From contig FOXT01000004.1 of the NCBI GenBank assembly GCA_900115795.1, positions 62,001 through 126,000 of the forward strand: a DNA stretch of 64,000 nt, read 5' to 3'. Shown here piece by piece: positions 33,945-42,579 of this stretch. The stretch comes from Lachnospiraceae bacterium XBB1006 (GTDB lineage Bacteria; Bacillota; Clostridia; Lachnospirales; Lachnospiraceae). The position numbers were made by a program, and so were the translations under genes. Under the pieces are notes generated by a model. The model did no database searches. It was not told the DNA's origin and saw only the letters and a list, made by a program, of their open reading frames with translations. Within the stretch, counting starts at the first letter, position 1; every line of letters begins with the position of its first letter.

Positions 33945-33990
33945 CTGCTCATAGGTTAGGTTTATACGTAGATAAAGGAGTTTATCAGCT

Positions 33991-35094
33991 ATGAAGAGAT
34001 TTGGAACGAAAAGATTGTCAATTACCGTTGTATGTATATTACTGGGTGTGACCATGAATGTACATACAAGCGCAGGGTATGCGAAAGATTCTAAGGCTAC
34101 AAGAGCAGGTGTTTGTTCTGTCTTGTCCAGAAATCTATCTGCAGAACGTGTGACGACAGTAAAGAAAGAAACGAAGAAGTCAACAACATCCAGGATGGAG
34201 GCTTTGGTAGATGAGGAGTTATTGTCGGAGGATAAGGATGGCAATCCTACCATATGCGGCTATACCAATTTAGGTATTGTCAAAGTGAAGGGCAATTTAA
34301 ACATTCGAAAGAATCCTTCTAAGAAGGCACGTATTATTGGTAAGATTAGTAATCATGCCGGCTGTGAAATTTTGAAAGAGAAGGATGAGTGGGTAAAGAT
34401 TCTTTCCGGTCATGCAAAGGGTTGGGTAAGCAAAGAATATTTGGTTACCGGAGACCAGGCGTATGAATTGGCAAATAAGGTTGCGCATTATGTGGCTAAG
34501 GTAAATGCTGACCATTTACGTGTACGTGCAAAAGCTTCAACAAATTCACGAATTCTGACACGCGTAGCGAAAGGTGAGTTATTAGAGGTGGACAAGGTTT
34601 TAGATGATTGGATTAAAGTCGAGATTAATGGCGATACCGGTTACATTAGTGATGAGTATGCGAAGACTTCCTATCAGTTGGATACTGCCGTCACATTAAA
34701 AGAACTTGCTTTAGGAGAGGGTGGAGATTCTAATACCAGAAAGAGTCTTGTACAGTATGCGTTACAATTTGTTGGAGGCCGTTACGTTTGGGGTGGAACC
34801 AGTTTAGCATCGGGCGTAGATTGTTCCGGTTTTACGATGCAGATATTTGCCAGATATGGAATTGGCTTGCCGCATTACTCCGGTGCACAGGCAAATTGTG
34901 GAACGAGAATATCAGCGTCCCAGGCAAAGCCGGGAGACTTATTCTTCTACGGTTCCGGTCGTCACATTGGACATGTTGCGATTTATATTGGAAATGGTCA
35001 AATTGTTCATGCAGCCTCTACAAGAACCGGCATTGTAGTTGGAAATGCATTTTATAGTAATCCGATTTGTGTCGTTCGTTTGTTGAACAATTAA
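33991..35094 (+). CDS. Secreted SH3-NlpC/P60 peptidoglycan endopeptidase
   Basis: 367 residues. An N-terminal signal peptide (about 1-30) is followed by a linker, two bacterial SH3 domains (about 88-150 and 160-225) and an NlpC/P60 cysteine peptidase domain (about 245-365). The catalytic Cys278 is in GVDCSGF, His328 in HIGHVAIYIG, and a third polar residue His340 in IVHAAS. It should cut stem peptides in peptidoglycan during growth or separation. It has its own consensus promoter and is followed by the rpsO promoter. Confidence 0.92.
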   Translation: MKRFGTKRLSITVVCILLGVTMNVHTSAGYAKDSKATRAGVCSVLSRNLSAERVTTVKKETKKSTTSRMEALVDEELLSEDKDGNPTICGYTNLGIVKVKGNLNIRKNPSKKARIIGKISNHAGCEILKEKDEWVKILSGHAKGWVSKEYLVTGDQAYELANKVAHYVAKVNADHLRVRAKASTNSRILTRVAKGELLEVDKVLDDWIKVEINGDTGYISDEYAKTSYQLDTAVTLKELALGEGGDSNTRKSLVQYALQFVGGRYVWGGTSLASGVDCSGFTMQIFARYGIGLPHYSGAQANCGTRISASQAKPGDLFFYGSGRHIGHVAIYIGNGQIVHAASTRTGIVVGNAFYSNPICVVRLLNN

Positions 35095-35102
35095 AAAATG
35101 AG

Positions 35103-35131
35103 TTTACAAGTAGTAGGATTTGTGCTACTAT
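35103..35131 (+). promoter_or_regulatory. Predicted promoter for rpsO
   Basis: TTTACA (35103-35108), 17-bp spacer, extended -10 TGC-TACTAT (-10 at 35126-35131). Confidence 0.6.
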
Positions 35132-35137
35132 AAGTAG

Positions 35138-35218
35138 GTATGAAATAACCCATTGCTCGGTCCAAGGACACTCCGACCTTGCGCTGAGGATTTGGGGGAT
35201 GAAGTTTTAATTTTAAAG
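35138..35218 (+). promoter_or_regulatory. rpsO leader, possible S15 autoregulatory RNA
   Basis: About 90 nt of untranslated RNA between the predicted start and the AAGGAGGAA site. It contains complementary segments around GCTCGGTCCAAGGACACTCC and GACCTTGCGCTGAGG (for example GGTC/GACC, CTC/GAG), plausibly a branched fold. S15 represses its own mRNA in several bacteria through unrelated leaders, so the role is inferred. Confidence 0.4.
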
Positions 35219-35229
35219 GAGGAATTATC

Positions 35230-35496
35230 ATGATTTCTAAAGAAAAGAAAACAGCAATTATTAACGAGTATGCTAGAACAGCTGGTGACACAGGATCTCC
35301 AGAAGTACAGGTGGCTATCCTTACAGCTAGAATTCAGGAGCTTACTGAGCATTTGAAAGTGAATCAGAAAGACCATCATTCAAGAAGAGGACTTCTTAAG
35401 ATGGTAGGTCGGAGACGTAGATTATTAGCATACTTAAAGAACAAAGATATCGAAAGATATCGTGAGTTAATCGCACGTTTAGGTATTAGAAAATAA
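35230..35496 (+). CDS. rpsO: 30S ribosomal protein S15
   Basis: An 88-residue S15 that binds the central domain of 16S rRNA. Signatures: [25 protein letters not shown]-type region (GSPEVQ), [19 protein letters not shown] and the C-terminal [22 protein letters not shown] lies before the ATG. A strong terminator follows, then pnp, the common rpsO-pnp pair. Confidence 0.97.
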   Translation: MISKEKKTAIINEYARTAGDTGSPEVQVAILTARIQELTEHLKVNQKDHHSRRGLLKMVGRRRRLLAYLKNKDIERYRELIARLGIRK

Positions 35497-35516
35497 TCTT
35501 AGATGTAAGATTACAA

Positions 35517-35548
35517 ATAGGGCGGAAACTATTCCGCCCTATTCTTTT
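35517..35548 (+). terminator. Terminator after rpsO
   Basis: 11-bp stem ATAGGGCGGAA (35517-35527) / TTCCGCCCTAT (35532-35542) with a 4-nt loop and TCTTTT tail. Some readthrough into pnp is expected since no clear pnp promoter is seen. Confidence 0.85.
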
Positions 35549-35583
35549 AGGAAACAATGAATGAACTATGCGCGGAAAGAAAT

Positions 35584-35638
35584 ATCCGAAGCCACTGAAA
35601 AGAATATGGATACCATGTTTTTTTCAGTAGTTTCGGAT
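35584..35638 (+). promoter_or_regulatory. Long hairpin in the pnp leader
   Basis: ATCCGAA (35584-35590)/TTCGGAT (35632-35638), a 3x3 internal loop, then ACTGAAAA (35594-35601)/TTTTCAGT (35621-35628), capped by a small ATGG/CCAT hairpin (35606-35616). It ends 25 nt before the pnp start. A long 5' double-stranded stem cut by RNase III and then used for PNPase autoregulation is known in enterobacteria; a similar role here is inference. Confidence 0.6.
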
Positions 35639-35662
35639 TCCGCTGCAAAGAAGGAGGAAATA

Positions 35663-37765
35663 ATGTTTAAGAGCTTTTCAATGGAACTTGGCGGCAGAAC
35701 ATTGCGTGTTGATGTTGGTCGTGTGGCTGCGCAGGCAAACGGTGCAGCGTTAATGTATTATGGAGATACTTGCGTTCTTTCTACAGCTACGGCTTCTGAA
35801 AAACCGCGAGAGGGAATTGATTTCTTCCCATTAAGTGTAGAATTCGAAGAGAAGATGTATTCGGTAGGTAAGATTCCGGGTGGTTTTAATAAGCGTGAAG
35901 GCAAAGCATCTGAGAACAGTGTCTTAACAGCACGTGTAATCGATCGCCCAATGCGTCCGTTGTTCCCGAAGGATTATCGTAATGATGTTACATTAAACAA
36001 CATGGTAATGAGCGTTGATCCACAATGTAGACCAGAATTGGTTGCAATGCTTGGTTCTGCAATTGCAACGAGTATTTCGGATATTCCATTTTGCGGACCA
36101 TGTGCAACAACACAGCTTGGTATGGTAGATGGAGAATTTATTGTAAATCCAAGCCAAGAACAGTGGGATAATGGGGATTTGCAGTTGACGGTAGCGTCCA
36201 CTTCTGAAAAAGTAATTATGATTGAAGCAGGTGCAAATGAGATTCCTGAGAATAAAATGATTGAAGCAATTTATATGTGCCATGAAATCAATCAGGAGAT
36301 TATTGCATTTATCAATCGTATGGTGGAAGAAGTTGGTAAACCGAAACATGAATATGAAAGCTGTGCGATTCCGGAAGAATTATTTGCTGCAATGCGCGAG
36401 ATTGCATCTCCGGAGGAAATGGAGAAAGCAGTATTTACTGATGAGAAGCAGGTACGCGAAGAGAATATTCGTGTGATTCGTGAGAAGATGGAAGAAGCAT
36501 TTTCTGAGAATGAAGAATGGCTTGCTTTAATTCCGGAGGCCTTGTATCAGTATCAGAAGAAGACCGTACGTAAGATGATTCTTAAGGATCATAAACGTCC
36601 GGATGGAAGAAAGATTGATCAGATTCGTCCGCTGGCTGCAGAAGTAGATATTGTGCCACGTGTACACGGTTCTGCAATGTTCACACGTGGACAGACACAG
36701 ATTTGTACTATTACAACATTAGGACCGCTTTCTGAAGCACAGAAGGTAGATGGCTTGGATGAGAATATTACAGAGAAACGTTATATGCATCATTATAACT
36801 TCCCGTCCTATTCGGTTGGTGAAACGAAACCAAGCCGTGGTCCGGGAAGACGTGAAATCGGTCATGGTGCATTAGCAGAGAAGGCTTTGGTACCTGTTCT
36901 TCCTAGTGAGGAAGAATTCCCATATGCAATTCGTACCGTTTCCGAAACATTTGAGTCAAATGGATCTACTTCACAGGCATCCATTTGTGCATCAACAATG
37001 TCCTTGATGGCTGCCGGTGTGCCAATCAAAAAACAGGTTGCTGGTATTTCTTGCGGATTAGTAACGGGTGAAACTGATGATGACTATATCGTATTGACGG
37101 ATATTCAAGGATTAGAAGATTTCTTTGGTGATATGGATTTCAAGGTTGCAGGTACACATGATGGAATTACTGCAATTCAGATGGATATTAAGATTCATGG
37201 ATTAACAAGACCGATTGTAGAAGAAGCAATTGCAAGAACAAAGATTGCAAGAGAATATATTATCAACGAGGTGCTTACACCAGCGATTGCTGAGCCACGT
37301 CCAGAAGTTGGCAAGTTTGCACCGAAGATTAGCCAGATGACAATTGATCCTGCTAAGATTGGTGATGTTGTTGGTCAGCGAGGAAAGACCATTAATACAA
37401 TTATTGAACAGACCGGTGTTAAGATTGATATAACCGACGATGGTTTTGTTTCCATTTGTGGAACCGATGCTGAGAAGATGGCAGAAGCAATGCATATGAT
37501 TAAGGTGATTACCACTGATTTTGAAGAAGGTATGGTATTTACCGGAAAAGTAATTAGTATTAAAGAATTTGGTGCTTTTATTGAATTTGCTCCGGGTAAA
37601 GAAGGAATGGTTCACATCTCCAAGATTTGCAAGGAAAGAATCCAGCACGTTGAAGACGTACTTACTTTAGGCGACAAAGTAACGGTCGTATGTCTTGGTA
37701 AGGATAAGATGGGAAGAATTAGTTTCTCCATCAAAGATGTGAAACCAGATGCAGTCGCAATTTAA
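35663..37765 (+). CDS. pnp: Polyribonucleotide nucleotidyltransferase (PNPase)
   Basis: A 700-residue phosphorolytic 3'-5' exoribonuclease of the RNA degradosome. Two RNase PH domains (about 10-225 and 310-540), a KH domain (about 555-610, GDVVGQRGKTINTIIEQTG) and an S1 domain (about 620-690, GMVFTGKVISIKEFGAFIEF) are in order. The second PH domain has the SNGSTSQAS and GDMDFKVAGT active-site segments. The ATG at 35663 follows AAGGAGGAA; the longer in-frame opening from 35561 contains the leader hairpin and is not likely translated. Confidence 0.97.
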   Translation: MFKSFSMELGGRTLRVDVGRVAAQANGAALMYYGDTCVLSTATASEKPREGIDFFPLSVEFEEKMYSVGKIPGGFNKREGKASENSVLTARVIDRPMRPLFPKDYRNDVTLNNMVMSVDPQCRPELVAMLGSAIATSISDIPFCGPCATTQLGMVDGEFIVNPSQEQWDNGDLQLTVASTSEKVIMIEAGANEIPENKMIEAIYMCHEINQEIIAFINRMVEEVGKPKHEYESCAIPEELFAAMREIASPEEMEKAVFTDEKQVREENIRVIREKMEEAFSENEEWLALIPEALYQYQKKTVRKMILKDHKRPDGRKIDQIRPLAAEVDIVPRVHGSAMFTRGQTQICTITTLGPLSEAQKVDGLDENITEKRYMHHYNFPSYSVGETKPSRGPGRREIGHGALAEKALVPVLPSEEEFPYAIRTVSETFESNGSTSQASICASTMSLMAAGVPIKKQVAGISCGLVTGETDDDYIVLTDIQGLEDFFGDMDFKVAGTHDGITAIQMDIKIHGLTRPIVEEAIARTKIAREYIINEVLTPAIAEPRPEVGKFAPKISQMTIDPAKIGDVVGQRGKTINTIIEQTGVKIDITDDGFVSICGTDAEKMAEAMHMIKVITTDFEEGMVFTGKVISIKEFGAFIEFAPGKEGMVHISKICKERIQHVEDVLTLGDKVTVVCLGKDKMGRISFSIKDVKPDAVAI

Positions 37766-37781
37766 AGCAGAATTGTTATTG

Positions 37782-37815
37782 AAAACCTGTCTGATATGAC
37801 AGGTTTTCTTTTTTT
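37782..37815 (+). terminator. Terminator after pnp
   Basis: 10-bp stem AAAACCTGTC (37782-37791) / GACAGGTTTT (37798-37807), 6-nt loop, then CTTTTTTT. Confidence 0.9.
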
Positions 37816-37845
37816 GTCATATAGTACTTTGAGAGAGAATAATAT

Positions 37846-38754
37846 GTGAGCCTTATGAACCGAGTTAGAAAGCATATTGAATGGGATTTTTCAAAGAAAA
37901 AGGGTTACACCGGAAAGGGAATTGGGATTGCTGTTTTTGATACCGGTATATTTCCGCATCAAGATATACAAAAAAGAATTCTTGGAATGAAGGACTTCGT
38001 AAACGGGGAAAACACGTTTTATGATGATAACGGACATGGAACCCATGTTGCCGGGATTATTGCCGGGAATGGAAAAATGTCAGATGGAAAATATGCAGGG
38101 ATTGCATGTGATGCAGAACTATTTGCATATAAGATTCTAAATCAAAGTGGAAACGGAAATTTAAACCGTGCAATCCTTGCACTGGAGGATTGTATTGAGA
38201 ATGCAAAATCGTATAATTTACGCATTTTGAATTTTTCTATGGGAATGGGGAAAAATGTTGAAAGAGAAGCGAAGCTGACATTGCTGAACTGCTTGGAGAA
38301 GGCTTGGGATAGCGGAATGGTTGTCGTATGTGCGGCCGGGAATGAAGGCCCATTGCCGGGAACTATAACGCCCCCGGGAAATCTTCGTAAAATCATTACC
38401 GTTGGAGCCGTAGATGATGAGTCCGGAACGATTCCTTTATACTTGCCCAAGGGGTATTCAGGTCGCGGTCCAACACAATCCTATGTAGTAAAACCGGAAG
38501 TTGTGGCTCCGGGAACGAATATCATGAGTCTTAACAATGGGCATAAGCCGCCGTATGTATTAAAAAGCGGGACCTCTATGTCTACGCCGGTTGTTTCCGG
38601 TGCAATTTCTTTGTTGCTGGAAAAATATCCCTATATGACTCCGGCACAAGTAAAATTACGATTGTATCAAACCTGCGTGTCCGCCGGGTTAGCAAAAAAC
38701 CATGAGGGATGGGGAATGATAAATATCCGTAATCTTTTGACAGGAACATGGTAA
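37846..38754 (+). CDS. Subtilisin-like S8 serine protease without signal peptide
   Basis: 302 residues, essentially only the S8 catalytic domain. The triad is Asp32 (VFDTGI), His64 (GHGTHVAG) and Ser244 (SGTSMSTPVVSGA); the oxyanion Asn region is AAGNEGPLPG. No signal peptide or propeptide is evident, resembling intracellular AprX-type proteases. Start is GTG at 37846 with GAGAGAG upstream; ATG at 37855 is a weaker alternative. Role (intracellular turnover or non-classical export) is not shown. Confidence 0.88.
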   Translation: MSLMNRVRKHIEWDFSKKKGYTGKGIGIAVFDTGIFPHQDIQKRILGMKDFVNGENTFYDDNGHGTHVAGIIAGNGKMSDGKYAGIACDAELFAYKILNQSGNGNLNRAILALEDCIENAKSYNLRILNFSMGMGKNVEREAKLTLLNCLEKAWDSGMVVVCAAGNEGPLPGTITPPGNLRKIITVGAVDDESGTIPLYLPKGYSGRGPTQSYVVKPEVVAPGTNIMSLNNGHKPPYVLKSGTSMSTPVVSGAISLLLEKYPYMTPAQVKLRLYQTCVSAGLAKNHEGWGMINIRNLLTGTW

Positions 38755-38766
38755 CAATGCTATAAT
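38737..38766 (+). promoter_or_regulatory. Consensus promoter for cls, inside the 3' end of the protease gene
   Basis: TTGACA (38737-38742), 18-bp spacer, extended -10 TGC-TATAAT (-10 at 38761-38766). The -35 lies within the last codons of the protease gene. Confidence 0.75.
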
Positions 38767-38792
38767 GACATTTATGAATCGAGGATACCAAT

Positions 38793-40322
38793 ATGAATAA
38801 ATTACGTAAATTATTAAGTAGCCGTTTAGTTATCTGGGGAGTTATGATGCTGGTACAGATAGGATGGTTCATTTCCATTTTTTCCTATTTCAACACACAC
38901 TTTCGTTATGCAGGCACTTGTCTGGAAGCAATTGCGGTGGTGATTGTTTTAACAATTGTCAATAAGCAGACGAACCCATCTTATAAAGTAGCATGGTCCA
39001 TTCTTATATTAGGAGTTCCGGTGCTTGGAATCGCTATGTATTTTTTATTTGGACGTTCGGATATAACAAAGCGAAATCGTAGAAAGCTTGATAAAATGCA
39101 CAGTAAATCCATTCGCCATCTTAACCACAATGACCATGTTTTTGAAGAACTTGCAAAATGTAGTCGTGGTGCAAGCAAGCAGTCCGGTTATATTAGCAGA
39201 TGGTCCCATTTTCCTGTTTACGAGAATCAGGGGTTAACGTATTATTCCACAGGAGATGATACCCTTGAGCCGATTTTAGAGGCGATTGCGAAGGCCGAGC
39301 ATTATATTTTTCTAGAATTCTTTATTATAGGAGAAGGCGTATTTTTTAATTCCATATTGGACGCATTAGAAGAGAAGGCGAAACAAGGGGTAGAGGTTCG
39401 CCTGATGTACGATGATTTTGGAAGCGCGAATACGGTTCCACATCATTATGATCGTGATATTGAGCAACGCGGAATTTCGTGTGTTCGATTTAATACGTTA
39501 AAACCTTTGTTTTCAGCCGTGATGAATAATCGCGATCATCGTAAAATCATTATCATTGACGGAAAAGTGGCTTTTACCGGTGGTTTTAATCTCGCAGACG
39601 AATACATTAATAAACGCCATCGGTTTGGACATTGGAAAGATAATGGATTGCGCATAGAAGGGGAAGCAGTTGCTAATTTTGTGGCAATGTTTTTGGAAAT
39701 GTGGCAATATAGTACCGGTGATTCGGAAGACGAAGCCGGCTATTTTCCCTCTTATGAGTCAAAACAATCTTTGCCGGGGTTTGTACAACCGTTTGCTGAT
39801 TCGCCGCTTGACCATGAAAAGGTTGGTGAGACGGTATACTTAAATATAATAAATCGGGCAAAGGACTATTTGTATATTTTTACGCCCTATCTAATTATTG
39901 ATAACGAAATGATGACTGCCCTTTGCAATGCAGCAAAATCAGGGGTCGATGTACGAATTGTTACGCCTGGAATTCCGGATAAAAAATTAGTATTTTTATT
40001 AACACAATCCTACTATGGTCAGTTGTTGCAAGCAGGTGTACGCATTTTTCAATATAGTCCGGGATTTATTCATGCCAAAACCTTTGTATGCGATGATGTG
40101 ATTGCAACGGTTGGAACAATCAATTTAGACTACCGCAGCTTGTACATGCATTTTGAATGTGGAGTTTGGATGTACGGAACCTGGGAAGTTGGACAAATTA
40201 AACAGGATGCGCTAGAGACCTTTGATGTTTCAAAGGAAATTACCTATGCTCATGAGTTGGCAAGGAGCCCCATTATTAAAAGCTTACAAGGAATACTTCG
40301 CCTGTTTGCACCGATTATGTAA
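38793..40322 (+). CDS. cls: Cardiolipin synthase
   Basis: A 509-residue membrane phospholipase D-family enzyme joining two phosphatidylglycerol molecules. Two N-terminal membrane segments (about 10-35 and 40-85 with a break) precede two PLD domains. HKD motifs: HRKIIIIDG near residue 249 and HAKTFVCDD near 426, each with the downstream GxxN-type residues (GGFNLADEY, GTINLDYRS). It fits the lipid-synthesis theme with cdsA. Confidence 0.93.
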   Translation: MNKLRKLLSSRLVIWGVMMLVQIGWFISIFSYFNTHFRYAGTCLEAIAVVIVLTIVNKQTNPSYKVAWSILILGVPVLGIAMYFLFGRSDITKRNRRKLDKMHSKSIRHLNHNDHVFEELAKCSRGASKQSGYISRWSHFPVYENQGLTYYSTGDDTLEPILEAIAKAEHYIFLEFFIIGEGVFFNSILDALEEKAKQGVEVRLMYDDFGSANTVPHHYDRDIEQRGISCVRFNTLKPLFSAVMNNRDHRKIIIIDGKVAFTGGFNLADEYINKRHRFGHWKDNGLRIEGEAVANFVAMFLEMWQYSTGDSEDEAGYFPSYESKQSLPGFVQPFADSPLDHEKVGETVYLNIINRAKDYLYIFTPYLIIDNEMMTALCNAAKSGVDVRIVTPGIPDKKLVFLLTQSYYGQLLQAGVRIFQYSPGFIHAKTFVCDDVIATVGTINLDYRSLYMHFECGVWMYGTWEVGQIKQDALETFDVSKEITYAHELARSPIIKSLQGILRLFAPIM

Positions 40323-40338
40323 AAAAGAGGACACGGAT

Positions 40339-41190
40339 ATGATAGTTACAGTGTTTGTGATTCTATGCCTTTGTATCATCGCCATGGCAATTGAGCTACA
40401 ACGATTTAAAATAACCAATTATACGGTACATTCCAAAAAACTGAAGCAGGAATATACGGTGTTATTTTTATCGGATTTGCATGGAAAAACCTTTCAAGGT
40501 CGACTGTTAAATAAGGTAAAAGCGGCAAATCCGGATTACATTTTTCTGGGAGGAGATGTGGTAACGAAACGAAAACGAAAGGAATTAACAACTATGATTC
40601 CGTTTCTTGCGTCGTTACAAAAAATTGCTCCCGTATACTATGGATTTGGAAACCATGAGACAACCATAGAAGAAATTTTTTGTCCGAAAGAGGAAACTTA
40701 TCGTACGCTATTTCACGATTATTGCGAACAGATTCGGCAGTTTGGCATAAGGATCGTGAGAAATGAAAGCATAAACCTAAACGAAGAGCTTATGCTGTCG
40801 GTTTTGGAACTACCTTCTGTATATTACCGCAAACGGGAAAAGGTTACCTTATCAGAAGAAGAGCTTTTTTCTTTTTTGAAACCGATGAATACAGATCAAT
40901 TTCATATTTTGATGGCACATCATCCGATTTTTGCCGAAACCTATGGAAAATTGCACCCGGATTTGATTTTGAGCGGACATACCCATGGAGGATTGGTACG
41001 GTTCCCGTGGATTGGTAGTATCCTTAGTACCGAATTGTTATGGTTTCCTAAATATGACGGAGGTCCATATTGGATTAAAACGAAAACAGGAAAAATCCCC
41101 TTTTATGTTAGTAAAGGATTAGGATATCATTCGTATCCTATTCGTATATTAAACCGTGCTGAAATGTTAAAGATTCATTTGCTACCGTAA
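40339..41190 (+). CDS. Membrane-anchored metallophosphoesterase (YaeI-like)
   Basis: 283 residues with an N-terminal membrane segment (about 1-20) and a calcineurin-like catalytic domain. Metal-binding motifs: SDLHGK, GGDVV, GNHE, AHHPIF and SGHTHGG, in that order. The family includes UDP-diacylglucosamine- and phospholipid-cleaving enzymes; here the substrate is unknown. Start at 40339 is supported by AGAGG upstream. It is 16 nt after cls and probably co-transcribed. Confidence 0.88.
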   Translation: MIVTVFVILCLCIIAMAIELQRFKITNYTVHSKKLKQEYTVLFLSDLHGKTFQGRLLNKVKAANPDYIFLGGDVVTKRKRKELTTMIPFLASLQKIAPVYYGFGNHETTIEEIFCPKEETYRTLFHDYCEQIRQFGIRIVRNESINLNEELMLSVLELPSVYYRKREKVTLSEEELFSFLKPMNTDQFHILMAHHPIFAETYGKLHPDLILSGHTHGGLVRFPWIGSILSTELLWFPKYDGGPYWIKTKTGKIPFYVSKGLGYHSYPIRILNRAEMLKIHLLP

Positions 41191-41205
41191 AGTTTTACAT
41201 TTTTC

Positions 41206-41234
41206 TTGCAATCACTTGAAAAACTTAGTAAAAT
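41206..41234 (+). promoter_or_regulatory. Predicted promoter for scpAB
   Basis: TTGCAA (41206-41211), 17-bp spacer, TAAAAT (41229-41234). Confidence 0.65.
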
Positions 41235-41252
41235 ATCTATTTGGAGGATTTT

Positions 41253-41999
41253 ATGGAATTAAACGTAAAATTGGATAGTTTTGAAGGACCTCTGGATTTG
41301 CTCCTTCATCTGATTGATAAGAACAAAGTGAATATTTATGATATCCCGATTTCTCTAATTACGGAACAGTATTTGGAATATTTAGGAGAAATGAAACGTC
41401 ATGATTTAAATATTATGAGTGAGTTCCTGGTTATGGCAACCACGCTGCTTGATATTAAGGCTAAGATGCTGTTGCCGGCGGAAGTAACAGAGGAAGGTGA
41501 GGAAATTGACCCTCGTTCGGACTTGGTTCAGCAGTTGATTGAGTATAAGATGTATAAATACATGTCTTATGAACTTAGAGACCGACAAATTGATGCGGCG
41601 AAGAATTTTTTTAAAGGAAAATCCTTACCCAAGGAAGTAGAAGAGTATCAGGTTCCGGTGGATATGGCGGAGTTGGTTGGAGATATGAATCTTGTAAAGT
41701 TACAGGAAATCTTTAAATCCATGATGAAGCGCCAGGTAGAACGAATCGACCCGGTTCGTGCCTCCTTTGGAAAAATTGAGAAAGAAGAGGTCAGCATGGA
41801 AGAGGAAATGGAGAAAATGGAGCAATATGTCCTTTCTCATAAAAAATTCTCCTTTCGGGAAATATTAGCAGGTTCTCATTCTAAGGTAAAAATGATTGTT
41901 GTGTTTTTGGCTATTCTGGAATTTATGAAAATGGGTAAGATTACCATCACACAGGAACACACATTTGATGATATTATAATTGAATCTTGTATGGAGTAA
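41253..41999 (+). CDS. scpA: Segregation and condensation protein A
   Basis: A 248-residue kleisin of the SMC-ScpAB complex that loads at parS and resolves sister chromosomes. The N-terminal signature FEGPLDLLLHLIDKNKVNIYDIPI is clear, followed by LVMATTLLDIKAKMLLP. The C-terminal winged-helix contacts the SMC head. GGAGG at 41243-41247 supports the ATG at 41253. scpB follows after 3 nt. Confidence 0.95.
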   Translation: MELNVKLDSFEGPLDLLLHLIDKNKVNIYDIPISLITEQYLEYLGEMKRHDLNIMSEFLVMATTLLDIKAKMLLPAEVTEEGEEIDPRSDLVQQLIEYKMYKYMSYELRDRQIDAAKNFFKGKSLPKEVEEYQVPVDMAELVGDMNLVKLQEIFKSMMKRQVERIDPVRASFGKIEKEEVSMEEEMEKMEQYVLSHKKFSFREILAGSHSKVKMIVVFLAILEFMKMGKITITQEHTFDDIIIESCME

Positions 42000-42002
42000 T
42001 GT

Positions 42003-42578
42003 ATGAATAAAACGAAAGCAAAGGCGGCAATTGAAGCCATTCTCTTTTCGTTTGGAGAATCGGTTGAATTGACTAAGATTGCAGCTGCATTGGAAATGAA
42101 CAAAGATGTTGTGGAATCATTGGTACGCGAACTTATGGATGAATATGAAGCAGAGAATCGCGGTTTGCAGATTATTGAGTTGGAGCAGGCGTATCAGATG
42201 TGTACGAAGCGTGCGTATTATGATAATTTGATAAAGATTAAAGAGCAACCGCGAAAACACGTTTTAACCGATGTTTTGCTTGAAACACTCTCAATTATTG
42301 CTTATAAGCAACCAATTACCCGTGTGGAAATAGAAAAAATTCGTGGTGTTTCGTGCGGTCATGCGGTGAACAAGCTTGTAGAATATAATTTGGTGCAGGA
42401 ACTTGGGCGTTTGGATGCACCGGGGCGTCCTTTGTTATTTGGCACAACCGAAGAGTTCCTTCGTTCGTTTGGTGTAAATTCAGTTGATGAGTTACCTGTT
42501 TTGAAACCGGATCAGATTGATGAATTTAAAGCACAGGCAGAACAGGAATTAAATGCCATGGAACAGGTAGGTATTTAG
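42003..42578 (+). CDS. scpB: Segregation and condensation protein B
   Basis: A 191-residue ScpB with two winged-helix domains; it dimerises and binds the middle of ScpA. Signatures: AAIEAILFSFGESVELTKIA, LETLSIIAYKQPITRVEIEKIRG, and GRPLLFGTTEEFLRSFG. Very tight spacing on both sides (3 nt after scpA, 1 nt before the PAP2 gene) indicates one transcript. Confidence 0.95.
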   Translation: MNKTKAKAAIEAILFSFGESVELTKIAAALEMNKDVVESLVRELMDEYEAENRGLQIIELEQAYQMCTKRAYYDNLIKIKEQPRKHVLTDVLLETLSIIAYKQPITRVEIEKIRGVSCGHAVNKLVEYNLVQELGRLDAPGRPLLFGTTEEFLRSFGVNSVDELPVLKPDQIDEFKAQAEQELNAMEQVGI

Positions 42579-42579
42579 T

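Noticed and set aside
35561-35662. Extended N-terminus of pnp from ATG 35561
   Set aside because: The extra 34 codons have no homology to PNPase, lack a good ribosome binding site and correspond to the leader hairpin; ATG 35663 has AAGGAGGAA.
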